Assembly: GCA_013339895.1 (NCBI GenBank)
Contig: JABACO010000018.1
Location: 2,081,483-2,145,482 of the forward strand
Reading direction: 5' to 3'
Source: Ephydatia muelleri
Lineage: Eukaryota; Porifera; Demospongiae; Spongillida; Spongillidae
DNA: 64,000 bases
In this document: positions 9,585-20,481 of the stretch, piece by piece
Layout of the letters: every line of letters begins with the position of its first letter
Numbering within the stretch: position 1 is the first letter of the stretch
The notes under the pieces: generated by a model
Databases searched by the model: none
Seen by the model: only the letters and a program-made list of their open reading frames with translations
Told to the model about the DNA's origin: nothing
Translations under genes and position numbers: made by a program

Positions 9585-11098
9585 TCAAGTGCTCAGCTTC
9601 TGGAGCTTGACCTCTTCACACCTCTTCATTCTCTTCTGTTCTTTCTCAACCACACTTGTGCCAACGTCTGACAGCAGTGAGTCAATAGGGACCTGCCTCT
9701 TCCTCCCGTCTGACAGCAGTGAGTCAAGAGGGATATGCACTTTCCTTCCTTTACACTTCATCCAGGTATTGAGAGTGCCTCCCTCTTTGGGGACACTCCC
9801 CTTTCCCCATGTGAAGGCCACAAGGTACTCACTCTTGGCAACGGAACAGTTCCGTTTCAAGAAGCCATTGTGCACCTGTGTGACCGCACCCACTTGGATG
9901 GCATCATTAATCTGCTTCAGTGAGTCCTCCTTTACCACACTAGAGAACATCCTATGGAGAGTGTTGGAAATGGTGCCTGGGGAGCGCTTAGAACCGCTTT
10001 CGAGAAACTGGGACTTCGAGTCGTCCCAAGGACATGGAAGGTGCAAGGTTAAAGAGCCAATGTCTCCAAGTAGGAACAGTTGAACCGCAATGTGATCTAC
10101 ATGGATAGAATGTGATCTGCATGTGATCTGCATGGATAGAATGTGATCTGCATGTGATCTGCATGTGATCTGCATGGATAGAATGTGGTCTACATGTGAT
10201 CTGCATGTGATCTGCATGTGATCTGCATGGATAGAATGTGGTCTACATGTGATCTGCATGTGATCTGCATGTGATCTGCATGGATAGAATGTAGTCTACA
10301 TGTGATCTGCATGTGATCTGCATGTGCACTGTACCAATAGATAATACTTGCACTAACAAAATCACATTTTCTCTCCAAAGGCTTTCGGTGGTATAGAAAG
10401 CACAGATACAGGAGAGTAGTACACTATACAATGCAGATCAATGTATAATTGTTAATAATTCAAGCTAATAAGAAAATTAGCATCACTGTTAACGATACAG
10501 GGCCTTATATGACTGATCATTGTTTTTACATTCTTTCCTCTACATGTTGCTTCTTAATAAAAATGTAACGCTTGCGTTGAAATGTATGGCTAATTAAAAT
10601 TCAGAAGCCCTTACAGCTCCATGACAGATACTCCGATTCTCAGTGCGTTGACACAGGGGAAGGAATTGGTATATTTGACAGCGTTGTCAAGGTGATTAAT
10701 GACTCGTACATGAAGTGATCAAATTATAAATTTGAGAACCAAGTGATAAACAAAAATCTACCCTAACCTCACACCTCCTCCCCACGTGAAATATTCTCAC
10801 ACGGTTGTTCTTTCCTGTTAACCGGGTTAACAGGAAAGAACAAACCGTGTGAGAATATTACACTCCTCCCATCTTTGGGACAAATACCACCCCAACAGCG
10901 ATTTTGTTGCATGTAATTGTAACCCTCACCGGACCAGGCAGCTCCGCCGCTTACAAGCTCGACAGCGCCCAGTTCCAACTTAAACACATTTGTGATGACG
11001 TCCTTCGCTTTCTGGAATGTTCTACGATAAATATCTTTGCTCATCTTCGCGAAGTCGGGCCCTCTGCCTGCCGTGCCCACGATACTAACTCGTGTCAT
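9585..11098 (-). CDS. SLOG-like (Rossmannoid nucleotide-binding) protein, two exons
   Basis: Two exons (10930-11098 and 9585-10096) join in phase 1 at TCCG|GTGAGG and CATGTAG|ATCAC, giving 226 residues. The N-terminus has a beta-strand followed by GTAGRGPDF; the exon junction reads SGGAAWSDHIAV; a C-terminal block reads AFTWGKG...GGTLNTW. The glycine-rich N-terminal motif, the SGGAAW strand-loop and the later GGT motif resemble the YspA/DprA-like SLOG superfamily, whose members bind nucleotides or nucleotide-derived ligands. That assignment is by eye, and substrate and role are unknown. The intron is filled by a minisatellite (10092-10326), a partial IR-B element and a near-perfect hairpin (10792-10857). 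The repeat abuts the acceptor and repeats an acceptor-like sequence. The open frame continues upstream through the repeats, so alternative 3' splice sites could change the protein. Such genes in animals are often patchily distributed, so acquisition by transfer is possible but untested. Confidence 0.6.
10092..10328. repeat. Minisatellite overlapping the 3' splice site of the SLOG-like gene
   Basis: Basic 11-bp unit tgatctgcatg, grouped into higher-order blocks punctuated by gatagaatg. On the minus strand each unit reads like TGCAG|ATCACA, mimicking the true acceptor TGTAG|ATCACA at 10096/10097. Confidence 0.9.
10558..10652. mobile_element. IR-B element, partial copy
   Basis: Matches the internal block of the element at 9075-9162, from atgtaacgcttgcgttgaaa to gatactccgattctcagtgc. 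Terminal repeats are absent. It lies in the intron of the SLOG-like gene. Confidence 0.85.
10792..10857. repeat. Near-perfect hairpin in the SLOG-like intron
   Basis: aatattctcacacggttgtt and following bases are answered by their reverse complement, centred on aaccgggtt near 10825. Arms are about 33 bp with one or two mismatches. It may be a small foldback element or a DNA/RNA hairpin. Confidence 0.85.
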
Positions 11099-11709
11099 CT
11101 CGTAAAGGAGAGGCCCACCGTAGCTAACTCTTGTGAAGCCCTCACTATTGCATCAACTAAAAAGGATTTAGAAAAAAATGGAGGCATGCATTTGAACTTA
11201 ATTTTACATGATGGATTTCCTTTCCGTGGAGGAGGTAATATGAAGATATCGAAACGCTGAACTATGAGCTGAACGCTGCGAAGATCGCTGGTCTATATAA
11301 GTTCCTGGATAAAGTAAAGTTCGAGTATAACTTTAAATGAACGGAGTGTGGTGCCAACATCTACTGTAGGGGGCACGCCACCTCTGGCATCCACCCTAAC
11401 ACTAACTTCAACGGCCTTGCTAATAAATCACATGGAGATAGGTCCAGAAGCAAAGCTGTGACTCCTGATCAATCCCACTGTATTGTTCAGGTATCCTGTA
11501 TAGTGACTACGCAATCCTTCAGAATCACGAACCGTGGCATGCATGCTGTAAGGATCCAACTTGAACACATGACAATTCTAAATTATATGAACACGTTCTA
11601 ATTAATGTCTCACTAGTCAAAAACTATGTTACAAGTCCCTACATTCGTCCCTCCTTTTACTTTGTCTTTATCATATTGATCCGCATGTCCACTGTACCCC
11701 TCGCAATCC
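11099..11709. other. Upstream flank of the SLOG-like gene; no gene recognised
   Basis: Includes the presumed promoter of the minus-strand SLOG-like gene. 11260-11470 is moderately GC-rich and may be transposon-derived, but nothing was identified. Confidence 0.35.
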
Positions 11710-12945
11710 AATGAGTAGTCACTGAGTTGCTCTGGACACTATGCACCCTGCATCATATCCCTTTCCTTGAATGCATTGAACCCACACCAGATCCCCTTCC
11801 TCAAAATATCCTGGCTTCAATTTACAGTCATGGGGTTGATGATCCAACTTTATACTGGTGTCTGGTTTCAAAAGGTCCAGTTTCGTTCTCAGTTTCTGCC
11901 ATACAATGAGCTTCAGCTGAAGCTCAGTCAGTGGTCTTTTGGGTGCATTTCTTTATGATATGATAAATCAGCTCTTCATCTTCCCTTTTTAGTCTTCAAG
12001 GTTGCATACCACTGTTTGAATGTCCTCACAGCCATTTTAGCTAATCCATTTGTTTTGGGGTTATACAGCGTAGAGCTTTTTCTTGGCACAAGGGATTCTT
12101 GGAATGCGAAATTGAGCTCCATTATCTGAAAGGCACAATTGTCTTTGGTTATCCAATGTGGCAAAACATTTCGCACAGAGATGACAATGTTACTGTTTGA
12201 TGTAGCTTGATTTCTAGCCACTTGGAGTACTAACAATTACCACCCAACCAATTTCAATCATCAAATGGCCCTGCAAAGTCAACATGGATGCGTGACCATG
12301 ACTCTGAGGGAGCATTCCAGGAGCACTGCAGCACCTCTGTTTCTTGAGGTCTAACATGGTCACTTCCCTTACATATTGCTCAACATTCTTTCAATGTTTG
12401 GCCACCAGTGCAGGTCACCACATATAGAAACATGCTAAGGTTCTCATGGTCCAATAGCCTGGATGCCCATTGCTAACACTGCTTTTTTGAACACTTCCAG
12501 GACAATGGTCCTTCCTTGCCACGTCAAAATTTCATCTTCATATGATAAAGAGTTCCGCATCTTGCATAAGGTCAGTAACAAAACTCTTGTCTCTGGGCCA
12601 GCCTTTATCAATATATGCTATGACTTGTGACAGAAATGTGCTACCTCCCGTCTACTTCTGAGACTTCTTTTTTCAATGGCAGATCTGAAATCCTCATATT
12701 CAGCAATGGGCAGCTGATTTGCTTGTCCCTTATTTGTGTGCTGAAAGAAGTAAGAGGCAGCCTGTATGGGGGTCTGCTAATACATTGTCTCTTCCTTGTA
12801 CATATTGTAGGTCGTAGTTGGAGCACATGGAGTTTGTACCTACCATTGCAGCCTGTTGGCTGCCATTTTTGGTATCTCTCGTTTTGCCTTGTGGATTTTA
12901 TCAAGTGTTTTGTGATCTGTTCGCAATAGCAACCATACTGCATGT
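11710..12945 (-). pseudogene. Degenerate Ty3/gypsy pol fragment (RNase H tail, integrase)
   Basis: Minus-strand frames, broken by stops and frameshifts, carry a readable integrase. In order are a linker with DEILTWQGRTIV (about 12490-12545), a catalytic-domain entry reading SESWSRIHVDFAGPF (about 12250-12310), a NPKTNGLAKMAVRTFK segment (about 12010-12060, matching the usual P-x-S/T-N-G-x-A/x-E region), and a C-terminal GDLVWVQ-like stretch near 11790. No LTRs or upstream gag/RT are seen. It resembles K02A2.6-type gypsy proteins. The element is dead. Confidence 0.75.
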
Positions 12946-13117
12946 ACTAGGGTGTTTTTATCTCTTTGATGAATGAAAATAAAAAAAGTTCAAATACAAT
13001 TGTATATATTTTAATGAATTTATATGCATGGTAGAAAATGGCAGTGACCCTTCTAAAAAGGTTTGGATGTGACTCATTGAAACTTTACATGCAAGTCCTT
13101 AGTCACACAAATTTTAC

Positions 13118-13420
13118 AATTCATTGTGCAGATTCAGTATGAGGATGGTGTCTAGCAAAAATATCTACAGTTTCTTCCATGTTGAGATCCATAACATATT
13201 GGATGTGCATCACTGCCAAACCTCTCCTCTCTAGAGTTGCACATAAATATGTCTTCAGGTATCTAATAAAGATGAAGCTTCTTTTGCACTCACAGGTAGT
13301 AGTACAAATCACGTGGAGCAGGCAGTTAATGATAGGAAACATCTGTTCTGATGCAAAGTCTTGGATGGTATGTTTGGCAGCTCTTGAGGAAGCTGCTCCA
13401 CTTGCAGAGCCATAAGTAGT
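13118..13420 (-). pseudogene. hAT transposase C-terminal dimerisation-domain remnant
   Basis: The minus frame contains FPIINCLLHVICTTTCECKR followed by SFIFIRYLKTYLCATLERRG, the hAT C-terminal dimerisation signature (usually a CERSF..L..LKT.LRSTM pattern). It ends with a stop near 13121. Upstream minus-strand sequence to about 14300 may be the eroded body of the same element, but no frame survives well enough to prove it. Confidence 0.75.
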
Positions 13421-14790
13421 AGTTCTTGTTCATACTCATTGTAAAATTTCAAATCATTTATCAATGATTCTTAGTGATCCTTTTCTATTTCTGATAAACT
13501 CCAATAGTACAACCTCCGTTGCTCTTATTTCTTTTATATCTGCATCTCAGAAAATCTATAATAAAAAAAAAGAGATAGAAACAGTCCTTCTATAATTTCT
13601 GTAGTGTATTGCATCTATCAATTTGGCATTAACTAAGTCATGGTATTGATGATGGGGATGCATTTATGCTATCACCAAGAGCTAAAGCACAGTCACACCA
13701 CTTCTTATGCTGAACATCAATAGCACGATCAAAAGAGCTTCCTTGGAGCCACCTCCTTGTAAGCATTACAGATATTTTGCAAGGGACTCTGCAGTGGCAC
13801 TGTTATTCTTGGGCCTTTTATGATATAAGAGATGCAGCCTTTTGTGACAATTCAAAGCTCCAACCTGGTTCACTTACTTATAATTAACTTCCATGTTGTT
13901 AATAACTGGTAGTAGAAATTAATTAAATGTTTCATATGCAGTGATTCTAGCGACCCAGCAGTACTAGCTTCAATCAGTCTTTATGATGAGGTGTAAACAA
14001 AGTTTCCATGTCTCAATACTTTTACATTTACTACAAAGAGTATCACCAGCCACTTTTTGCGGACACTACATAGACCCAACTGTGGGTCATCTTTGTCCAA
14101 TTCAGGTCATCTTGAGTAATTCCTAGGAATTGGTTGCATATTTCACCTCAAACTGAAGGTTACATGTAAGCCAGTGTGCCCTGTAGCATAAATAATACCA
14201 ACTGTTGAATATTGTATTGCAATAACTCTGGACTACAACTGAATGCCTCACTCTATGGACATCTTATTAGCACATCACACACCCTGTCATTCAACATTTT
14301 CCACAGACTCCCCAGGATGAACTATCAATATGGGCTACTCTCAAAAGAAGGGCCAACAGTTGGTACAACATAGGAATGGTGAATCTTATGATGGTTCAGG
14401 TATGTGTGTTGCTTTGTTGCTGCATTATATTTCCATGTAAGGAGCTTACAAGGATGATACAAAGCCCTGAAAGTGTACGATTCGTACCAAAAACTGTGAG
14501 CTTAAATTTGACAATTCAAAGTGTGTACATGCATCAATGCTGATCATGACATTCAAACAATGCTTTGCATGGCTCTGTTAAGGTTCAATACGCTGACAAG
14601 TATATTAAATACAAATGAAAAGCATGAGTAACTGAACAAGTAGCATTGTGAAATTCGTTTTTGAATAAAAGATTGGCACACATGAACAACAAAATTGCTA
14701 GATCACAGAAAGGGATAAGGGTTATTGTACCAGTAACACTCACGATGATGTGTGCGCTATTATGAAGAATGAAAATGAATGCATTGTGAG
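13421..14790. other. Eroded transposon sequence, mostly unreadable
   Basis: AT-rich, no intact frame. Position and orientation suggest decayed hAT sequence to about 14300, then the eroded 5' part of the P-element-like remnant. No host exon recognised. Confidence 0.35.
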
Positions 14791-14794
14791 GTTG

Positions 14795-15180
14795 TACCCA
14801 GAACCTTGGGTCTTTTCAACGTCCGTTTTGGGAACAACAATATCTGGCTAATGTTGAGTCCCTTCCAACTAGGAAGAAATGTGCTTTGTTGATCATTGAT
14901 GAAATGACCATTCGTGAGAACCTGGAGCATGATAAAAGCAGTGATGAGCTGGTTGGATAGGTGACATTAACAAACACCTAGCATTTGAAAGGTCTAACGA
15001 TGACATCCACACTTGCAGACAGTATGTAAGTTTTTATGGTTAGGGGGTTATTTCTTCAACTACAATTCCCGTATGCTATGTTCCATATAAAGATCTAGTG
15101 GGAGATCTTTTGTTCAATCCAATTTGGGAGGCAGCATTCAGACTGGAGAGGTGTGGATTCAGGTATTACAACACACGTGC
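14795..15180 (+). pseudogene. P-element/THAP9-like transposase remnant
   Basis: Plus-strand pieces read FWEQQYLANVESLPTRKKCA, then LLIIDEMTIRENLEHDKSSD, then a GDINKHLAFERS block (about 14965-15000), then AMFHIKDLVGDLLFN and a C-terminal RLERCGF (about 15073-15165). The IDEM-x-I...L-x-(Y/H)D pattern and the D-L-x-G-D-x-L block are typical of P-element and THAP9 transposases. Stops and a frame change interrupt it. No THAP zinc finger or terminal repeats seen. Confidence 0.75.
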
Positions 15181-15482
15181 AATGAGTACTAATTGTCAAT
15201 TATTGACTAAAGAGATTCTGCGTCATACTCAGTAAGTGCTCCCACAGTAACTCCACATTTGGACCAGTTTGTGGGCTATACTGGAAACCACACAAGTGGG
15301 TTGTGGGGAGGGATCAGCCACTCAAAATGAGTTTCTATGCTCATCGCTTTTTTTCTCGATTTACTCCACCACCTGCCGTGCATCACAAATGGTGCATTAT
15401 CAGTGCTGGGATCAATCTGGGAACTGTATGCCCCTGTGATATTACAAGCTGGAAGAGCAATGATGAAAAAAAAAACACTCAT
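15181..15482. other. Noncoding stretch after the sacsin-like stop
   Basis: Probably the 3' UTR of the minus-strand gene ending at 15483. Contains an A9 run at 15468-15476. No other feature recognised. Confidence 0.35.
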
Positions 15483-16686
15483 TCACTGATCAGACAATGC
15501 TTCAACTGGCACATTGAAATATTTAAATATATCACACACAATCCCCCATATTTGTTCGGCAGCGTATTTGGCATGTGTCGCGTCTTCCCTGGTGAACTTC
15601 TGGAAAGGTACAACACTCTGCTGATGCTGGTTTGGAAAACGTGTCTTCAAATAGAAGGGCTCCAGATAGGATGCATGCTTCTGCAGGTACTTGGTCAGTC
15701 CTGGCAACAGGCTGACGAGGGCGTACGCGTGGTGACTTAGCCGGTGGTGTATCAACTCTGTCGGGTCTGTCATGCCGCACGTGACGTACCTTCCTGCCTT
15801 CAGCGACTTCTCTGCCACCTCGTGAGCCATGAAGCAAGCGTTGCAGCAGACCGACGGGTGCACGCCCGCACTGTCGAGGAGGATGCTGCACGCAAGGTAG
15901 TCCACACGAGCCTGACATAGCCACCTCCTGCCTTCAGTCTCGTCTCTCCTTGGTGCAGTGGTGGTGAGGGAGTTAAGGTCCCTGGGCTTCAATGGGTTAG
16001 GGTGCAAACTATTCTCCTGCTTCTGTTGATGGTTCGTCATGCAAAGGGGATGAGATGAGGAACGATTGTCATGTGACAGGAGATGAGACGAGGAATGATT
16101 GTCATGTGACAGGAGGTGGGACGAGGAATGATTGTCATGTGACAGGAGATGAGACGAGGAATGATTGTCATGTGACAGGAGGTGAGACGAGGAACGATTG
16201 TCATGTGACAGGAGGTCGATTGTCATGTGACAGGAGGTGGGAAGAGGAATGATTAGCATGTAATAGGGAATGGGGTGGTAAATAGGTTGTCTATAATGCA
16301 GTGATGTGTGATGATGGACTCACATGCACAATCTGATTGGAGTGCGAGGGCAGGTGTGTTGTTGGGATTGCCAAAAGTGGCAGCCTGCCACGCCCATCTC
16401 CATCGACAGCTTCGTCACCTGGTGGTACCACCACCATGACCCTGTAGAGCAAGGATGATCTCATCTCCCTCGTCTCGCTGTCACTGGTCCAAACGATGTA
16501 ATCTTCTGGTGGATTGTGTGTTAGAATGGGACAGAATATTCGAGCAAGCATCATGTCTTCCCCACACCTGTACGCCACCCATTCCTCTGGCTTGTAGATA
16601 CTGGAGGAATGGTGTATGGTGTCTTGCTCTGAAGGTCTCACGTGCCATTCATCTCGTGGAATGCACACTCCAAGCCTTGGGTCAAC
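15483..16686 (-). CDS. Sacsin-like protein, C-terminal exons with HEPN domain
   Basis: Two in-phase exons, 16324-16686 (121 codons) and 15483-16022 (179 codons plus stop), give about 300 C-terminal residues. The last exon has EGRRWLCQARVDYLAC, then ACFMAHEVAEKSLKAG and FYLKTRFPN, the pattern of a HEPN domain, which in sacsin is the C-terminal nucleotide-binding/dimerising module. The preceding exon contains RDEWHVRPSEQDTIHHSS and EEWVAYRCGEDM, resembling the linker found before HEPN in sacsin-like proteins. Sacsin itself is a huge Hsp90-like co-chaperone; many invertebrates carry shorter multicopy relatives. Upstream exons were not found: acceptor CCTCCCAG|GTTGACC at 16686 shows that at least one more exists to the right. 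The intron 16023-16323 is mostly a minisatellite. Naming as sacsin-like is good, one-to-one orthology is not claimed. Confidence 0.7.
16045..16255. repeat. 33-bp minisatellite in the sacsin-like intron
   Basis: Six to seven copies of a unit containing gattgtcatgtgacaggag followed by gtgggacgagg-type spacers. It starts about 25 bases upstream of the exon acceptor at 16022 and fills most of a 301-bp intron. Confidence 0.9.
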
Positions 16687-17877
16687 CTGGGAGGCGAAGA
16701 GGGAGTGACAATTTCACTTAAGCTGTATAATCGCAACTCAACTGCTAGTCATATCTGAGCTATGCGAACTAAGCTACTGAAAGTACTCACTCTGGCAATC
16801 CGGATAGAGGAGAGCAGCGTCTATTGTCCTGATAGCTTACAGATTAGTTCGCCAGTATGGTTTATAGACTCGATGCGTCCAGCCATCGTTAATACGAGAG
16901 AGCAGCTGCACTAGCTAATTATCTAGTTTACAGCTTTCATAATAGTTGTTTACAACAGGTGCCGAACCACCACAATAAGTTATCTAGTCCCATACAGAGA
17001 TCGCAAATACGGCACATGAATGCACACTTCAGCTATTATTTGCGAGTACCTTTAAGTCGCTTCTCCATATTAGGACGCTCACAGGATCTGCAGTACTCAT
17101 CTATCGTCCTCCAACAAATGGTAACTATGTTCCGTAAAGTAGGTGTGGTTACTTACGTCAGCTGCCACTCCACCTCGTTGGGCGTAGCCGCAACCGAACC
17201 GGTCAATGAATTTTGGCTTATGTTGTGCAATAACAGATCTTGATAGCCCAACAATTATTAACAGTTAGCTGATAGTTTATTGGATCTAACTTCACAATGG
17301 CCACGTGTAAGACAACCACAAAGATGGAATAGCCCCGTTCTTTCAGATATTTATCAAACACCACTGGCAAACAAGTGCTTTTTACAAAATATGGTGCCTG
17401 ACTGTACTTCGAGTTGTTGAAAGCTTCATAGAAGGGTAGCCTAGCTCTATAGCCGCCTTCGTTACACACTGCCTGTTCCTTCTCCTGTGGTCAGCTCCAT
17501 ATCGAATGAATAAACACTAGGGCATCGAAATGACGCATTCTGATTGGACAGCAATCCCGTTGCAGCAGGAACGTAGTTTAGTACCCAAGCCCAAGGTCGT
17601 ACATGCGCTCGAATATTGTTGGTCATGGTTGGTGTAATTCAAAGATAAAAGGCGGGAACTGATTACACACAACGCATACAGTCAATGCGCACCGGCATAT
17701 AATCAGACGATACTTCATTCCTCTCTCGTGTTCTTCAACTCGTGCCGATTGAAGTTCTGCATTCGTATCTGTAGGTGAATGTACCAAATACTCCACTTAC
17801 GCGTACCTTTCCTAACGTTAACAAGCAAAAATCAACCCAGAATTCGACTATGATTAGCAAGCAAACTAACAATTACT
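16687..17877. other. Region with no secure gene; one possible minus exon
   Basis: A possible minus-strand exon lies at about 17318-17484, between acceptor CCACAG|GAG and a GTGGTT donor, with a clean 55-codon frame containing NEGGYRARLPFYEAF and FDKYLKERG. It is not recognised and may be an upstream exon of the sacsin-like gene or of another gene. The rest shows nothing definite. Confidence 0.25.
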
Positions 17878-18050
17878 CTAATTGAAGCCCAATTCCGCCA
17901 CGTGTCTGGTGGGGCTAGCGGAGCAACGCAGTGGTATCCACAAAGCTCCGAAATGGATCCCGCCATGACACTGTGGGCTGCTCCTTTCGACACAGAATGG
18001 CATGGGAAAGGGCCAGCTATGTTGTTTATGGCAGCCAATACATCCTTCCT
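17878..18050. repeat. Dispersed repeat D1, copy 2
   Basis: Close match to 1254-1425, starting aattgaagcccaattcc and running through ggatcccgccatgacactgt to gtttatggcagccaa. The open frames here are by-products of the repeat. Confidence 0.85.
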
Positions 18051-18440
18051 TCTCAAACAGCTTTCCCAATGCAAAAACAGCCTTACCAATGCAATAATAT
18101 GCCTGCGCACCATAGAAAGGTCAGAGCAGCGTTGATGAACTGCTGCTATCTAGCGACTTGGATGAAAGGCTGCGAAGCATTCAAAGGACCTAAAACTTTG
18201 CCGAAGGAAACGCAAGGATGAACGAAACAAACTGCTGACGTCCATATTTATCCGTGCTGTGATCCATTTTCATCAAAGCCCTATTCCATTACGTTGGCCC
18301 TGCCAGGCCCTGCGTCTTGCAACATTCCACGTGGCAATGGGAAATGGGCGAACCGGAAGTCGATGTCAAAAGTTATTGTTAGTAACACAAATTATTGTCA
18401 TTGCATCATTCACGTGCATTATAGCAGTGCATTAGCAGCT
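18051..18440. promoter_or_regulatory. PDCD6 upstream region
   Basis: Flank before the PDCD6 start codon. No coding signal and no clear core element; the promoter role is inferred from position. Confidence 0.3.
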
Positions 18441-19737
<1,297 letters not shown>

Positions 19738-19900
19738 AAAATTTCATCGCAAAAATTGTGAACAAAGACTGTTTATTGTTATTGTGTGAATTTTAGTGCA
19801 GTGTCTCATGGGATGACTGGCACTCATTTCTTGAACCTTTTTCGTCTTCCTGTGTTATGTATGTGTAGAATGTATAATGCAAACAAAACTCCCCAAGGTG

Positions 19901-20450
19901 TTACGGTTTCTCACCTTTGCTTGTCTTTTGTGTGTTGCCTGCCTTGCTGCCTCTCTTGCTACTCGAACGCTTGCGTCCACGGCCACTTGGTCCATCCTGG
20001 TGAAGAGATTTAATTGCGTTAGCTTGACTACCTGGTTCCTTTTGCACCCCCAGGCATGCAGACACACCCACACACATACCTCATCGTCAAAGCCTCTGGT
20101 GAGAGCTTCCAGGCCACTGAAATCTGTCAAGTCATCGGCCAGTTTTGCTGTGTCACGTCCCAAATCACGTGTGTTCTTCTTCTGAGGCAATCTTATGAGA
20201 TTATCTTCCTCGTACCTGTGTGTGTACATGTGCATATGTGTGTGTGTATGTATGTATTTATGTATGTATGTATGTATGTATGTATGTATGTATGTATGCA
20301 TGTATATGTATGTATGTATGCATGTATGTATGTATGTATGTATGTATGTATGTTGTATGTATGTATGTATGTATGTATGTATGCATGTATGTATGTATGT
20401 ATGTTGTACGTATGTATGTATGTATGTATGTATGTATGTATGTATGTATG

Positions 20451-20481
<31 letters not shown>

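Noticed and set aside
9589-10083. Plus-strand frame of 164 residues
   Set aside because: Exact shadow of the minus-strand SLOG-like exon 2, which has the better motifs and splice signals.
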